Positions 1 to 7,400 of a DNA stretch of 64,000 nucleotides are shown here, in pieces (the first letter of the stretch is position 1; every line of letters starts with the position of its first letter). A model generated the notes under the pieces. It was not told the origin of the DNA and did no database searches. It saw nothing but the letters and a program-made list of their open reading frames with translations. Made by a program: the position numbers and the translations under genes. The stretch is from Rallus limicola (taxonomy: Eukaryota; Chordata; Aves; Gruiformes; Rallidae). The DNA lies in contig JAKCOZ010000005.1 of assembly GCA_022605955.1 (NCBI GenBank), positions 29,739,950 to 29,803,949 of the forward strand, written 5' to 3'.

Positions 1-984
1 CACGGGTTATTAATATTGTTATTTATTTTTTACACCTCACGCGCGGCCTGCGCTTTTCTGGCTGAAACCACCCGGCAGCGCAAAGGAGGACAGAGAAGGA
101 CCCCGACGCCCCCCGCGCTGCTCCGGCAGCCCCGCAGGGGTGAGCGGCGGCTCGGCGGGGTCTGCGGAGGAAGCGGCGGGCCGCAGAGCGCGAAGCCCCG
201 CTCCGCCGCCGGCCTGGCGCCGCGCCCGGCCGCCGGAGAGCCAGGGAAAGAGCGGAGAGAAGGAAGGACGAGAGGGATTGCTCTCTTCCGTGCCTTCCCA
301 ACTCACATTCCGGAGCGTGGCAGACACAGGCCGAGCGGGCCGGAGAAGACCGTCTTCCCCGCGGCCTCCATCCCGCCCCATCCCGGGCCGCTACCAGATC
401 CCGGGGCCGCGGAGGCCGGCGGACCGCCACGCCGTCTGCGTCCCCTGCAGATGATTTTTCCCCCCCTCTGTCTCTGTCGGGTTAAAAAAAAAAAAACCCA
501 AAAAAACAACCAAATATAAAAATAACCGACCCCGGGGCCTAGAAAAAACAAACTCGCCCAGCGACTTCGGCGGGATCCGCAAAGTAGTACCTCCGCCGCC
601 AGCGCGCCGCGGCCTCCTCACCCACCCGGCCGCCTACCCCGCCTCCTTCGCCGCCAGAGGAGGGGGGCAAAGAGGGACGGGGCAACTTTAGTCCACCGGA
701 GAAACTAGGAAGTAGGAAAACCGTCCGGGCCCGCAGCCGTGGGACGTGCGGCGTTTGTTTGGCGTGAGGAGATTTGTGCTTGGAGCGACGGCCGGGGAAG
801 GGGGGGTGGGTGGTTGGGGTGGGGGGGGGGGGTGGGGGGAATGGGGTGGGGGAAGGCGCGCAAACCGCCGCGGTGATGCGCCCCTGCGCCGGTATCCCTG
901 CGCCGCGGGAGCGGCGGCGGCGGCTGGCGGACGGGCGGGCCGACCGGCAGCGGGCGGGCGCAGGGAGAGGCGGAGCGGCGAGCC
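1..984. promoter_or_regulatory. FOXG1 upstream CpG-rich region
   Basis: After about 45 AT-rich bases the sequence becomes strongly GC- and CpG-rich, continuous with the CpG island that covers the promoter and the first 800 bases of the FOXG1 coding region. CpG-rich upstream DNA of this kind is typical of developmental transcription-factor genes. A short A-rich interruption lies at about 482-520. The open frames here on both strands are arginine/proline/glycine-rich products of GC bias and show no domain. No separate gene is supported. An antisense transcript (FOXG1-AS1 in mammals) could start here, but nothing in the sequence proves it. Confidence 0.6.
800..852 (+). other. G-run tract with G-quadruplex potential
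   Basis: The + strand carries at least six runs of three or more G within about 50 bases, including an uninterrupted G12 at 821-832. This satisfies the usual G-quadruplex pattern several times over. It lies about 200-300 bases upstream of the predicted core promoter. The exact run length may be unreliable, because such runs are hard to sequence. Confidence 0.6.
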
Positions 985-1095
985 ACCATTGGCCGGCGGG
1001 CGGGCAGACGCGCCTGCACGCCGCCGTCCCTGATTGGGCGGCCGGTGGGAAAGGTTAAACCAAAAAATTTTTTACAGCCCCGGTGCGTGTCTGCA
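985..1095 (+). promoter_or_regulatory. Predicted FOXG1 core promoter
   Basis: Two inverted CCAAT boxes are visible: ATTGG at 988-992, and ATTGG at 1033-1037 followed directly by a GC box-like GGCGG. An A/T-rich stretch at about 1062-1074 sits roughly 30 bases after the second one and could act as a weak TATA element, putting a start near 1090-1110. That would give a leader of about 500 bases. This is inference from motif spacing; the real start site is not visible and may be dispersed, as in most CpG-island promoters. Confidence 0.4.
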
Positions 1096-1222
1096 GCTCT
1101 GAAATTAATTGCGGCCAGGGCGGTCTGTATAGCCCGTCTCCGCTCGCTCCTCGCCGACCCGCGGCTGCGGCTGCTCCTTCCTTCCTCCCCCCTGCTCTGC
1201 CTTGCCGGGGGAACCAGGCACC

Positions 1223-1231
1223 ATGAAGTAG
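1223..1231 (+). other. Minimal two-codon uORF (ATG AAG TAG)
   Basis: An ATG in strong context (GGCACCATGA, with A at -3) is followed by one lysine codon and a stop. If transcription starts upstream of it, scanning ribosomes would initiate here and terminate at once, which usually lowers and regulates downstream translation. It lies immediately before a 22-base T tract (1233-1254). Its presence in the mRNA depends on the unverified start site. Confidence 0.4.
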
Positions 1232-1232
1232 C

Positions 1233-1336
1233 TTTTTTTTTTTTTTTTTTTTTTGTGTGTGTTTGTGTGGTTTTTTGTTGTTGTTGGGTTTTCAGAGGGT
1301 TTTTTCCCTTTTTTTCCTCTTTTTTTTTTTTTTTTT
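1233..1336 (+). repeat. T-rich low-complexity tracts in the leader
   Basis: A T22 run (1233-1254), a GT/TTG-rich stretch and a T17 run (1320-1336) follow each other. They fall within the predicted 5' leader, or a promoter-proximal stretch if transcription starts later. Confidence 0.7.
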
Positions 1337-1427
1337 CCTCCGCTCCGGCTCGGTTTGATTTTATCTGATTGGTGATTATTATTACTATTATTTTTTTTCC
1401 CTCCCCGGCGGTTCCTGTCCTTGCTAC

Positions 1428-1616
1428 ATGACTTGCCAGCGCTTGAGACTGCGGTCCAACTGCGCTGCCGCCGCCGGTGGTGCCGCCGCCTCGGCCGCCG
1501 CCGCCTCCGCCGCCGCCTCGGCCGCCGCCGCCTCCGCCGCCGCCCCGCGCGCTGCTCCCTCGGCCGCCGCAACTTTCCCCTTCAGACTAGTGTGTGATGT
1601 TGGACATGGGAGATAG
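1428..1616 (+). other. Alanine-rich uORF overlapping the FOXG1 start
   Basis: An ATG at 1428 opens a 62-codon frame that stops at TAG 1614-1616. It is in a different frame from FOXG1 and overlaps the FOXG1 ATG (1597) by 20 bases. Its start context is weak (T at -3, A at +4), so leaky scanning is expected. The predicted peptide is mostly alanine because it reads through the GCC repeat in the Ala frame, so peptide function is unlikely. A role as a translational brake on FOXG1 is possible. This is inference; no ribosome data were available. Confidence 0.4.
1464..1570 (+). repeat. GCC/CCG trinucleotide-rich repeat in the 5' leader
   Basis: An imperfect GCC repeat, broken by TCG, TCC and GGT units, ends about 25 bases before the FOXG1 start codon. 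RNA from it would be very stably structured, and the tract is likely to vary in length between individuals and species. Confidence 0.8.
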
Positions 1617-2979
1617 GAAGGAAGTGAAAATGCTGCCGAAATCCTCCTTTAGCATAAACAGCCTGGTGCCCGAAGCCGTCCAGAGCGACAACAACCACAG
1701 CAGCCACAGCCACCACAACAGCCACCACCCCCACCACCATCACCACCACCACCATCACCACCACCACCCGCCGCCGCAGCAGCCCCAGCGAGCCGCCGCG
1801 GCCGAGGAGGAGGACGAGGAGAAGGGCCAGCTCCTCCTGCCGCCCCCCGCCGCCGCCGCCGCCTCCGGCGCCCTGGAGGTGGCCAAGGCGGACATGCTGG
1901 CCGGCAAAGGCGACGCGGGCGCGGCGGCGGCGGCGGTGGCGGAGCTGGACGAGAAAGAGAAGGCGGCGGAGGAGAAGAAGGGGGCGGCGGAGGGGGCCAA
2001 GGACGGGGAGAGCGGGAAGGAGGGGGAGAAGAAGAACGGCAAGTACGAGAAGCCGCCGTTCAGCTACAACGCGCTCATCATGATGGCCATCCGGCAGAGC
2101 CCCGAGAAGCGCCTCACGCTCAACGGCATCTACGAGTTTATCATGAAAAACTTCCCCTACTACCGGGAGAACAAGCAGGGCTGGCAGAACTCCATCCGCC
2201 ACAACCTGTCCCTCAATAAGTGCTTCGTCAAGGTGCCCCGGCACTACGACGACCCGGGAAAAGGGAACTACTGGATGCTGGACCCCTCCAGCGACGACGT
2301 CTTCATCGGGGGCACCACCGGCAAGCTCCGCCGGCGCTCCACCACTTCGCGGGCCAAGCTGGCCTTCAAGCGGGGCGCCCGGCTCACCTCCACTGGACTG
2401 ACATTCATGGATAGGGCAGGATCCTTGTACTGGCCTATGTCCCCCTTCCTCTCCCTGCACCACCCCCGGGCCAGCAGCACTTTGAGTTACAATGGGACCA
2501 CGTCCGCCTACCCCAGCCACCCCATGCCCTACAGCTCAGTGTTGACTCAAAACTCCTTGGGAAACAACCACTCCTTTTCCACGTCTAATGGGTTAAGTGT
2601 TGATAGACTAGTCAATGGAGAGATACCTTATGCCACTCATCACCTCACAGCAGCAGCTCTGGCCGCCTCAGTGCCGTGTGGCTTGTCAGTTCCCTGCTCC
2701 GGCACCTATTCCCTAAACCCCTGCTCTGTAAACCTCCTAGCAGGACAGACGAGTTACTTTTTCCCCCATGTTCCTCACCCTTCAATGACTTCTCAAAGCA
2801 GCACTTCAATGACGGCCAGGGCAGCCTCCTCCTCCACGTCGCCACAGGCGCCCTCCACTCTCCCCTGTGAGTCCTTAAGACCTTCTTTGCCAAGTTTTAC
2901 AACGGGACTTTCCGGAGGACTTTCTGATTATTTCACACATCAAAATCAGGGGTCTTCTTCAAACCCTTTAATACATTAA
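1597..2979 (+). CDS. FOXG1: Forkhead box G1 transcription factor (BF-1/qin)
   Basis: A single-exon gene encodes a 460-residue nuclear transcriptional repressor that specifies telencephalon and keeps neural progenitors cycling. The ATG at 1597 gives the conserved [10 protein letters not shown] start; the GTG just upstream at 1594 is not a plausible vertebrate start. Ser19 sits in the conserved KSSFSI context, known in the family as a CK1 site affecting nuclear import. Residues 46-57 are twelve histidines, followed by short Pro/Gln, acidic and Ala/Lys/Glu-rich stretches. The forkhead domain spans about 152-245, with recognition helix [16 protein letters not shown] (198-213, including N198 and H202) and a basic wing (RRRS, 245-248). 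The [12 protein letters not shown] region (278-289) is the known Groucho/TLE-binding segment. The serine-rich C-terminus ends SSNPLIH. The protein is shorter than human FOXG1 (489 residues), mainly in the N-terminal proline/glutamine region. The gene looks intact. Its chicken counterpart is the cellular homologue of the oncogene v-qin. Confidence 0.98.
   Translation: MLDMGDRKEVKMLPKSSFSINSLVPEAVQSDNNHSSHSHHNSHHPHHHHHHHHHHHHPPPQQPQRAAAAEEEDEEKGQLLLPPPAAAAASGALEVAKADMLAGKGDAGAAAAAVAELDEKEKAAEEKKGAAEGAKDGESGKEGEKKNGKYEKPPFSYNALIMMAIRQSPEKRLTLNGIYEFIMKNFPYYRENKQGWQNSIRHNLSLNKCFVKVPRHYDDPGKGNYWMLDPSSDDVFIGGTTGKLRRRSTTSRAKLAFKRGARLTSTGLTFMDRAGSLYWPMSPFLSLHHPRASSTLSYNGTTSAYPSHPMPYSSVLTQNSLGNNHSFSTSNGLSVDRLVNGEIPYATHHLTAAALAASVPCGLSVPCSGTYSLNPCSVNLLAGQTSYFFPHVPHPSMTSQSSTSMTARAASSSTSPQAPSTLPCESLRPSLPSFTTGLSGGLSDYFTHQNQGSSSNPLIH
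1732..1767 (+). repeat. CAC/CAT repeat encoding His12
   Basis: Twelve consecutive histidine codons (residues 46-57) mix CAC and CAT, and a shorter His/Ser/Asn-rich stretch precedes them. Histidine repeats in FOXG1-type proteins are known. The mixture of codons argues for long-standing selection rather than recent slippage. Confidence 0.9.
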
Positions 2980-3310
2980 CATCCATGGGATCAGACTGTA
3001 AGTGAACATTTTACACACATTTGCATTGTAAATGATAATTAAAAGGAAAAAAAAGCAAAACAAAAAAGTCCAGGTATTTTTTATTAAGTCCCCCATTTTC
3101 TGTACGTTTGTTCAGTCTTTAGGGTTGTTTATTATTCCACCAAGGTGAGGAGTGTCAGCAAGGTGCAATGTGGGGAGATTACATTGTAGACTATGAAGTT
3201 TGGGAGACAAAATTATAGTAGAATGTGTATCTAAATAGTGACTGCTTTTGCAATTTTTTATTCAAATACAATAAGTCTATCACTAAAAGCCGTCAGATTC
3301 TCCATGTTTG

Positions 3311-3318
3311 CAGTATTA
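3311..3318 (+). promoter_or_regulatory. Candidate miR-200b/c/429 target site
   Basis: CAGTATTA is a full 8-mer match (seed positions 2-8 plus A) to the miR-200b/c/429 seed. The miR-200 family is active in olfactory neurogenesis, where Foxg1 has been proposed as a target. That the site is functional here is inference. Confidence 0.45.
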
Positions 3319-3549
3319 TAAGTTATCATGGATATGTCGGTGGGTGCAGACCTTAAAAGAAATAAAAAAATAAAACCACCACTAAATTTATGAAAACTAT
3401 AAAAAACTTAAAGCGTAATTTGTATTTAAGCAGAATTAATACTGAAAGATGCCCAAGAACTGCGTTTTGGCCATTTATTATTTTATCCTTTTCTTTACCG
3501 AACTGCTTTTTTTTTTTGGGTTTCTTTTTCTTTTGTTTGTTTGTTTGTT

Positions 3550-3556
3550 TGTTTAC
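3550..3556 (+). promoter_or_regulatory. Candidate miR-30 seed site 1
   Basis: TGTTTAC pairs with miR-30 seed positions 2-8 (7-mer). In DNA the same string is also a forkhead consensus. A second copy is at 3928-3934. The short motif alone is weak evidence. Confidence 0.25.
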
Positions 3557-3562
3557 TTTTAG

Positions 3563-3570
3563 ACCAAAGA
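3563..3570 (+). promoter_or_regulatory. Candidate miR-9 target site
   Basis: ACCAAAGA is a complete 8-mer match to the miR-9-5p seed. miR-9 is known to repress Foxg1 in the developing vertebrate telencephalon. This site in the 3' UTR is the likely avian equivalent. Confidence 0.6.
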
Positions 3571-3927
3571 TTGGGTTTTAGATAATGCACTCAGTTTACG
3601 GAGTAATTTAAAAAAACAAAACAAAACAGCAACGTTATTTCAGTTTGCAGCACTGCCCGTTCAAATGAATCAGAAGGGGACAAAATTAATGATTGCCTTC
3701 AGTTTGTGTTGTGTATATTTTGATGTATGTGGTCACTAACAGGTCACCTTTATTTTTTTTCTAAATGTAGTGAAATGTTAATACCTATTGTACTTATAGG
3801 TAAACCTTGCAAATATGTAACCTGTGTTGCGCAAATGCCGCATAAATTTGAGTGATTGTTAATGTCGTCTTAAAATTTCTTGATTGTGATACTGTGGTCA
3901 TATGCCCGTGTTTGTCACTTACAAAAA

Positions 3928-3934
3928 TGTTTAC
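3928..3934 (+). promoter_or_regulatory. Candidate miR-30 seed site 2
   Basis: A second TGTTTAC, only about 15 bases before the poly(A) signal. It is a 7-mer match to the miR-30 seed, and a chance occurrence is possible. Confidence 0.2.
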
Positions 3935-3948
3935 TATGAACACACAGA

Positions 3949-3954
3949 AATAAA
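3949..3954 (+). terminator. FOXG1: FOXG1 polyadenylation signal
   Basis: Canonical AATAAA about 970 bases after the stop codon. A T/GT-rich downstream element at about 3984-4003 is spaced as expected, so cleavage should fall near 3965-3980. Confidence 0.7.
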
Positions 3955-4788
3955 AAAATAGGCTAAATTCATATATATATGATAGTTTTTTTGTCTCTTT
4001 TATTAACTAAAATTAATATGCCAGAGGCTTTAAAGTTACAGGGGCATCAGAGCGCTGCTTATCACAGCATTCCACCATTTTTCACATGCTCCTTTCTTCC
4101 CCGTTCCCTCCCCCCCCCCACCCCGATCATTTTATCTTTAACAGCAGTGTTGTAAAATGTAAAGGATCAGGGTATTTAATTAAACACCATAGCCACTACA
4201 GTGATGTCCGTTTTAGGGCAGAACTCTTACAAGTCTGCCTAAGAATTGTTAGGACGTAATTGTTAGGTTGTCTTAGTAAAGGCTGTCTTAGATTGAAGAT
4301 GCTTAACATTACGTTCATATATATACGTATATCTATACATTTAAGTATCTATGCAAACATTAAGGAAAAAACCAGGGCGCATCATTGCACAGATAGGTGG
4401 TGTTCTCGCAATCTCTGTAGTGCATTCGAAGATTTAATCTTCTGACAGATATTACTTTCGAGTCTTTGTTAACTGGAGATCTATTAACTATGGATGTGTT
4501 TGTGGTTTTCATATAGCCATTTGATCAAATTTAGCAATCTATGATACGTATGCGTATAAAATGGAATCCTTATCTTAAAGGACCCCTGTTCCGGAAGTAT
4601 CTATTCTATATGTATTTATATACTTTTAATGCTGCAAACACTTCGGCTTTCAATGTTGGGAAAGTTGGCGATAGTTTTGAGCTAGAACCCTTCTCTCCTC
4701 TGCCCCCCTCGCCCTCCGGACGGGGAAGGAGCCGAGCGGAGCTGAGGTGAAGTTGCAGTACATTGCAGTGAAGCAGGGGGCTGGAGGG

Positions 4789-4798
4789 GTCACGTGAC
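4789..4798. promoter_or_regulatory. GTCACGTGAC E-box palindrome
   Basis: A perfect 10-base palindrome around CACGTG, the preferred site of USF and of MiT/TFE-type bHLH-zip factors. It sits in a GC-rich block about 0.8 kb past the FOXG1 3' end. Function is inferred from sequence only. Confidence 0.35.
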
Positions 4799-4831
4799 AC
4801 CCTGGCTTGCATACCGATGTTAAGACGTTTT

Positions 4832-4846
4832 GGGGGGGGGGGGGGG
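4832..4846 (+). repeat. G15 homopolymer run
   Basis: Fifteen G in a row, followed by further G runs to about 4875, giving strong G-quadruplex potential on the + strand. It is one of a cluster of long G or C runs in the first 15 kb. Confidence 0.8.
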
Positions 4847-5029
4847 CCGGGGAGGTGGGGGGTGAGGGGGTGGGGGCACACGACACGACCCAACCCACAA
4901 AAAAAACCACAAAAAAAATTTCCCAACTAAAATCTATGTGAATGGACTTAAATTTCAGGTTTTGAAACGGGCTTTTCCCTCCCCCCCCCCCACTGTCTGT
5001 GATTGCAGTGCTGGCTGAAGCCCGCTAAC

Positions 5030-5360
5030 CCGCGCGAGCGTCCGTCAGTGTGCTTCGTTGCCCAGAGAATCAATCCTACGACTAATTTTAAGAAGCGTTT
5101 AATCCTAAAAAGAATTGGTTTCTTGATGAGTTTAGGGAAGGCTATAAAAGCCGCAACTCTTGAAAATAATTAGAAAACTTGTAGAAAAGGTTTAGGAACT
5201 AATTGGATCCCGCGGTGAGTCCGCAGAGGACAAGTTGTTCATTTGTTACGTTGGTGTAGCCTGAACTGGTCTCTGCAGCAGTGCAATAAGCCGGCGACTG
5301 CTCACAATAGGCCCAGTGAAAAATAATCTCTGGCTCGGAGATGTTATCGTAAACACTTTA
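5030..5360. promoter_or_regulatory. Enhancer/promoter-like block with TATA box
   Basis: A non-repetitive block retains CpGs and carries several homeodomain-type TAAT motifs (for example AATAATTAG at about 5164-5172 and CTAATTGG at about 5199-5206), a canonical TATAAAAG at 5143-5150 and a forkhead-type GTAAACA at 5349-5355. A GTGAGT splice-donor-like string follows the TATA box at 5215-5220. The block could be an enhancer or the start of a downstream noncoding transcript. Neither is demonstrable from sequence alone. Confidence 0.35.
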
Positions 5361-5417
5361 AAGAGCTGATCTTAGAAAGGCAGAGAAGAGGAAGAAAAAG
5401 AGGGGGGAAATGTCCTC

Positions 5418-5441
5418 TGTGTGTGTGTGTGTGCGTGTGTG
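5418..5441 (+). repeat. (TG)n microsatellite
   Basis: About twelve TG units with a single C interruption. A simple repeat with no other content. Confidence 0.9.
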
Positions 5442-5546
5442 AGAATAAAGACGCAATAGCAAATCTCAGTTCTTGCCATCAGAATATTTGTCGTGCTAAA
5501 AGAATAAGGGGAGGGAGGGAAAATCTTCCGAAAATAAATAATACCA

Positions 5547-5566
5547 CCCCCCCCCCCCCCCCCCCC
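5547..5566 (+). repeat. C20 homopolymer run
   Basis: Twenty C in a row. Such runs form i-motif/G-quadruplex structures and are prone to length error in sequencing. Confidence 0.85.
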
Positions 5567-6939
5567 AAATCCAGAGGCATCAGATCTGCAGGAAAGAGAG
5601 AGCAGTGAAAGGTTATGGATGAGAGATGGGACACCCAGCTCTGCACTATGTGGGGGAGAAGGAGAGAAAACTCGGATATTCTTGGCTTTCACTCTCACTT
5701 CTGCAATTCAAAATTAATCATCGCTATGAGAAAAAGGTTGCTTTGTTTGGGGATGAAGAGATGATACCACCGCTTGGAAGCGCCTACCCTCCCCCATATT
5801 CTTTATTGTCATTTAAAGAAGTGACGGGCGGAGGGGAGGGGGAGGGGAAGAAAAAAACCCTAAAAAACCCAAACTACTAAAAAAGCCCCTAAGTACGTGG
5901 CAACAAACCTATCGGAAATAATAAAATTAAATAGGTGTGATTTAAACTCTTGAAACCTCGAGACCCCATTCTGTATAGTTGCGCCTAAACAAATTAAAAG
6001 AATGGCATCTGCTGCAGCTGACAAAGGAAGTGATTTATTATTTACCACTTGCAATTGGTTGTATACTGTAGGATATCCAATAGCACATACTTAAAGTATT
6101 ATTTAGTTCTCAGTGTAAAAAAATCCGCTGACAGCGTACTAAAAGGAGGAAAAAGACAAAGTCAGGTTAGAGGAAAGCACAATCTCGCCATGTTGGAGTT
6201 TGGCGTTGACTAATAAGTATTAATTAGATAAGCGTGATGCATAATAATTCCTGAAAAGGGCAGCCCTGATGTATGTCTCGCCAGACTTTGTCTAAGTAAG
6301 CACTCGGTCTCAAAGATTTTCTTTAGATTCAGCATAGAAAAGTGCTGCCTAAGCAGTTCAGGTGCCACAGACTCTTCCCTTTTTCTTACACTGGGGGAAG
6401 GGGTGGCTGTTGAGCTGGTAATTTATTCACCTTTCCGCACACACATTACCAGCAACGAGACTGTCTTTGTTAAGGAAAAAAAAAAATTACAGAAAGCCCA
6501 CAAAACCCCAAAACACCCAAACCCAAACAGTGAAGTTGTTGTGGATTACAGCAGGACTGCTAAGGCCCCAAATATGCCTTTACCTTTGCCTGCTCCCCAG
6601 CCAGAGGGACCCTTTTGTTCCCTGAGGATGTCTTCTAGGCTAACGGGCACAGGCCCGTTCGGTTCTGAGTGCGAGATGGTGGGTTTGGTTGGTTGGCGTG
6701 TTTTATTTTTGGTTTATTTTTTTTTTTAATCCAGGCAATAATTCTGCTATCTGAGACTCGTTTCCATGGTGGTTTATACATAAAATCCTCAAGCTAAGCC
6801 CTTAGGGTACTCTTTTTTAATTTTTTTAATATGCACATTTTTAGATTGTTGCAGTATCTTAGCGTTGTTTCTTTAGCGTTTCCTAATTTAGAGTGTTTAC
6901 GGGGGACGGGTGGTCTTTATGAAATTAAGGAGCTATTGT
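5567..6939. other. Noncoding DNA with a G-quadruplex motif and a conserved-looking block
   Basis: No gene seen. A G-quadruplex pattern (GGG, GGGG, GGGGG, GGGG with short loops) lies at 5826-5847. The stretch 5890-6340 is free of simple repeats, keeps CpGs and contains TAATTAG (about 6222) and ATAATAATT (about 6242), like an enhancer of a neural gene. A-rich and T-rich low-complexity runs occur at 6475-6530 and 6700-6727. Open frames in this stretch resemble no known protein. Confidence 0.5.
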
Positions 6940-7400
6940 TATTTTCCTAGTTGATGTTTGAGGCGATTAACTTTATTCGCACAGATCGTAGGAAAAGAAA
7001 TCTGCTCATCAAGAAACCACCAATTACGATTTTAAGATTGCCTTCGCAAACATGTTTGAGGGATCATAAACTGTAACTCGAATCCACAATGTGATATTTA
7101 GCCAAACGATTTTTGACATATTTTAAATATTTTTCTTTTGTTTCAGTAAAATAGCATCCGTTATGTGGTATGTATTCTTACGAAAGGGTTTAAAAGAAAG
7201 TGAACAATAATATATTTTGCCTTAAACGGCACAAACTACTCTTTGGGGGAATTATAATTTTTTTATTCCGGGAAAAAAAAAGTTTAAGCGGGACGTCATT
7301 TTGCTCTTTATAGCTCCTTCTGATGATTATTAAGATTTATGTCATAAATTATGATTCAGGTGCACACCCCCTCACCACTTGTGTTAATATGAGGTCTCAA
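6940..7400. promoter_or_regulatory. Candidate conserved enhancer block
   Basis: AT-rich but non-repetitive sequence with retained CpGs. It carries GCGATTAAC, ACCAATTACG, a near-CRE GGACGTCA at 7291-7298 and an inverted repeat TCATAA-A-TTATGA at 7342-7354. The density of homeodomain-type sites resembles vertebrate developmental enhancers. Conservation was not tested. Confidence 0.35.

Larger units (their letters stand above)
100..2400. other. CpG island over promoter and 5' part of FOXG1
   Basis: CpG dinucleotides and overall GC are dense from about 100 to about 2400 and then fall abruptly inside the FOXG1 coding exon. Such islands usually mark constitutively unmethylated, Polycomb-regulated promoters of developmental genes. 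The borders are judged by eye. Confidence 0.7.
2980..3970 (+). other. FOXG1: FOXG1 3' UTR
   Basis: The AT-rich sequence after the TAA stop runs about 1 kb to a poly(A) signal at 3949. It carries a CAGTATTA at 3311-3318, an ACCAAAGA at 3563-3570 and two TGTTTAC motifs (3550-3556, 3928-3934), which match miRNA seeds. A TTTG repeat lies at about 3533-3554. An earlier A-rich AATAAAA-like signal at about 3360-3373 could give a short isoform. The 3' end is placed by signal only. Confidence 0.75.
3975..5029. other. Noncoding DNA just downstream of FOXG1
   Basis: No gene seen. AT-rich sequence (with TATA/TACGTATA-type runs near 4317-4335 and 4605-4625) changes at about 4690 to a GC-rich block with a perfect E-box palindrome, a G15 run at 4832-4846 and a C11 run at 4981-4991. 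Short open frames here lack any recognisable domain. Confidence 0.6.

Noticed and set aside
1105..1572. 155-codon minus-strand frame, extremely Arg- and Lys-rich
   Set aside because: It only reads the complement of the GCC repeat and T tracts; low complexity, no domain.
1594..1596. GTG directly before the FOXG1 ATG as an alternative start
   Set aside because: Vertebrate FOXG1 begins MLDMGD at the ATG (1597). GTG starts are not expected in eukaryotic mRNA, and the extra residue has no support.
1582..2520. 312-codon frame on the minus strand across FOXG1
   Set aside because: It is the antisense shadow of GC-rich FOXG1 codons: Val/Leu/Gly/Arg-rich with no domain.
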